Shown: positions 63,211 to 64,000 of the stretch, one piece after another
How positions within the stretch are numbered: the stretch's first letter is position 1
Layout: the number at the start of each line of letters is the position of its first letter
Assembly (NCBI GenBank): GCA_002724925.1
Contig: PBQA01000028.1
Span: 1-64,000, forward strand
Length of the DNA stretch: 64,000 nucleotides
Direction of reading: 5' to 3'
DNA from: Oceanospirillaceae bacterium
Lineage (GTDB): Bacteria; Pseudomonadota; Gammaproteobacteria; Pseudomonadales; Oceanobacteraceae
Program-made: the position numbers and the translations under genes
The notes under the pieces: model-generated
Told to the model about the DNA's origin: nothing
Databases searched by the model: none
What the model saw: the letters and a program-made list of their open reading frames with translations, nothing else

Positions 63211-64000
63211 TCAGGGTTGCGTCAGTTCCAGCTTAGTGCCGAGATATTTCTCGAGGTCCGGCAGAACGAACGCATCATCCTCTGACACAAAGCTCACAGA
63301 GACACCTTTGGCACCTGCACGACCAGTCCGGCCGATCCGGTGAACATAGTCCTCCGGGTCTTCAGGCAAGGTGTAATTAATAACGTGACTGACGCCGTCA
63401 ACGTGGATACCGCGACCAGCAACGTCGGTTGCAACCATGATATTCACCCGCCCCTCACGGAAGCGCTCCAGCGTGCGGACTCGCTTATCCTGGCTGACCT
63501 CGCCAGATAGAAGAACGGCTACATGACCATTTTTGTTCAGTTTATCGCACAGGTTACGGGTCAGGTCCCGACGATTAGCAAAGATAATCAGACGCTCAGG
63601 CTTTTCTTCGGTCAGTACCCGTTCAAGCAAGCCATATTTATCGGACTCAGCACAGAGATACAGTTTCTGATCAACACGATCGGTCGTCACCTGCTCTGGC
63701 TCAATCTCGACCTTCATCGGATTTGTGGTCCACTGATCAATCAGAATACGCACATCAAAATTGAAGGTTGCTGAATACAGCAGAGTCTGACGATACTCTT
63801 TTGGCGGCGTTCCACGGACAATACGCTTCACATCGGGAATGAACCCCATATCCAGCATACGATCGGCTTCATCCAGAACCAGGACTTCAACCTGATCCAG
63901 AAAAACGTCCTGACTACGCATAAAGTCAATCAGGCGCCCAGGTGTCGCTACTAACACGTCGACTACATGATCGCGCAGCATTTTGCGTTGGGAGTCGTAA
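63211..64000 (-). CDS. rhlB: DEAD-box RNA helicase, RhlB-like (partial, 5' end beyond the window)
   Basis: The last 263 codons of a helicase; the frame is still open at 64000. Seen: LVATPGRLIDFM, VLVLDEADRMLDMGFIPDVK (motif II), LLYSATFNFDVRIL (motif III), LIIFANRRDLTRNL, VLLSGEVSQDKRVRTLERFR, VATDVAGRGIHVDGVSHVIN (motif V) and EDYVHRIGRTGRAGAKGVSV (motif VI). The wording and short end (LEKYLGTKLELTQP) fit RhlB, which helps RNase E, an interesting pairing with rraA at the other end. Only the N-terminal part is missing. Confidence 0.9.
   Translation of the reverse strand, partial: YDSQRKMLRDHVVDVLVATPGRLIDFMRSQDVFLDQVEVLVLDEADRMLDMGFIPDVKRIVRGTPPKEYRQTLLYSATFNFDVRILIDQWTTNPMKVEIEPEQVTTDRVDQKLYLCAESDKYGLLERVLTEEKPERLIIFANRRDLTRNLCDKLNKNGHVAVLLSGEVSQDKRVRTLERFREGRVNIMVATDVAGRGIHVDGVSHVINYTLPEDPEDYVHRIGRTGRAGAKGVSVSFVSEDDAFVLPDLEKYLGTKLELTQP

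Overview
The window is chromosomal DNA of a marine-type gammaproteobacterium, most likely from the Oceanospirillales/Pseudomonadales side. The evidence is gene order as I remember it from Pseudomonas and relatives: rraA-ppsA/ppsR, pabB-thrH-cysH-cysB-DAHP synthase, ycgN-ycgL-rnd, recR-ybaB-dnaX-4.5S RNA. Genes are dense, mostly on the minus strand, often overlap by 1-30 bases and have ordinary Shine-Dalgarno sites. No tRNA, rRNA, transposase, integrase, prophage or CRISPR array was seen. The taxon cannot be fixed from the sequence alone.

1-5.6 kb: central carbon control. ppsA (PEP synthase) lies divergent from ppsR, its kinase/phosphorylase regulator, followed by a hydrolase, an oxidoreductase and rraA. 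5.6-11.9 kb: a minus-strand export/outer-membrane cluster made of a secreted repeat-like protein (DUF6160 type), a C39-type peptidase, a beta-barrel, a FadL-type barrel, a DUF4124-type periplasmic protein and an alpha/beta hydrolase. 12-18.6 kb: folate, amino-acid and sulfur genes (pabB, thrH, cysH, cysB, a TauE exporter), a 59-residue HTH protein, and a DAHP synthase whose reading frame begins with a Cro-like DNA-binding domain.

18.6-27.2 kb: an MlaA-family protein without a lipobox cysteine, a three-gene MNIO (DUF692) RiPP operon with an EGKCG-repeat precursor, the helicase hrpA, and fadD. 27.3-38.3 kb: a compact minus-strand operon of twelve genes: an SH3-plus-barrel protein, a second small barrel, a thioredoxin-like protein, several TPR proteins and lipoproteins, an ExbB, two ExbDs and a TonB-like protein with an AgmX/PglI-type C-terminus. 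It looks like a proton-motive-force-driven trans-envelope machine related to the Agl/Glt gliding apparatus of Myxococcus. This is the best candidate for a little-described system. 38.3-43.5 kb: a MoxR ATPase/CoxE-type VWA pair, a large membrane VWA protein, and a three-TM winged-helix protein.

43.7-49.6 kb: housekeeping (ycgN, ycgL, rnd, a shortened and divergent recR, ybaB, dnaX with an A-rich slippery site, 4.5S RNA, ybfE). 49.8-64 kb: a LonB-type protease, a soluble REC-HK-REC protein, a chalcone-isomerase-like protein, a DUF4375-like protein, hydrolases, miaE, fadM, xni, an Atm1-type ABC exporter, an M14 carboxypeptidase-like enzyme, a TorF-type porin and the 3' part of an rhlB-type helicase that runs off the end.

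In bases 1-131 only the downstream flank of rraA is seen.
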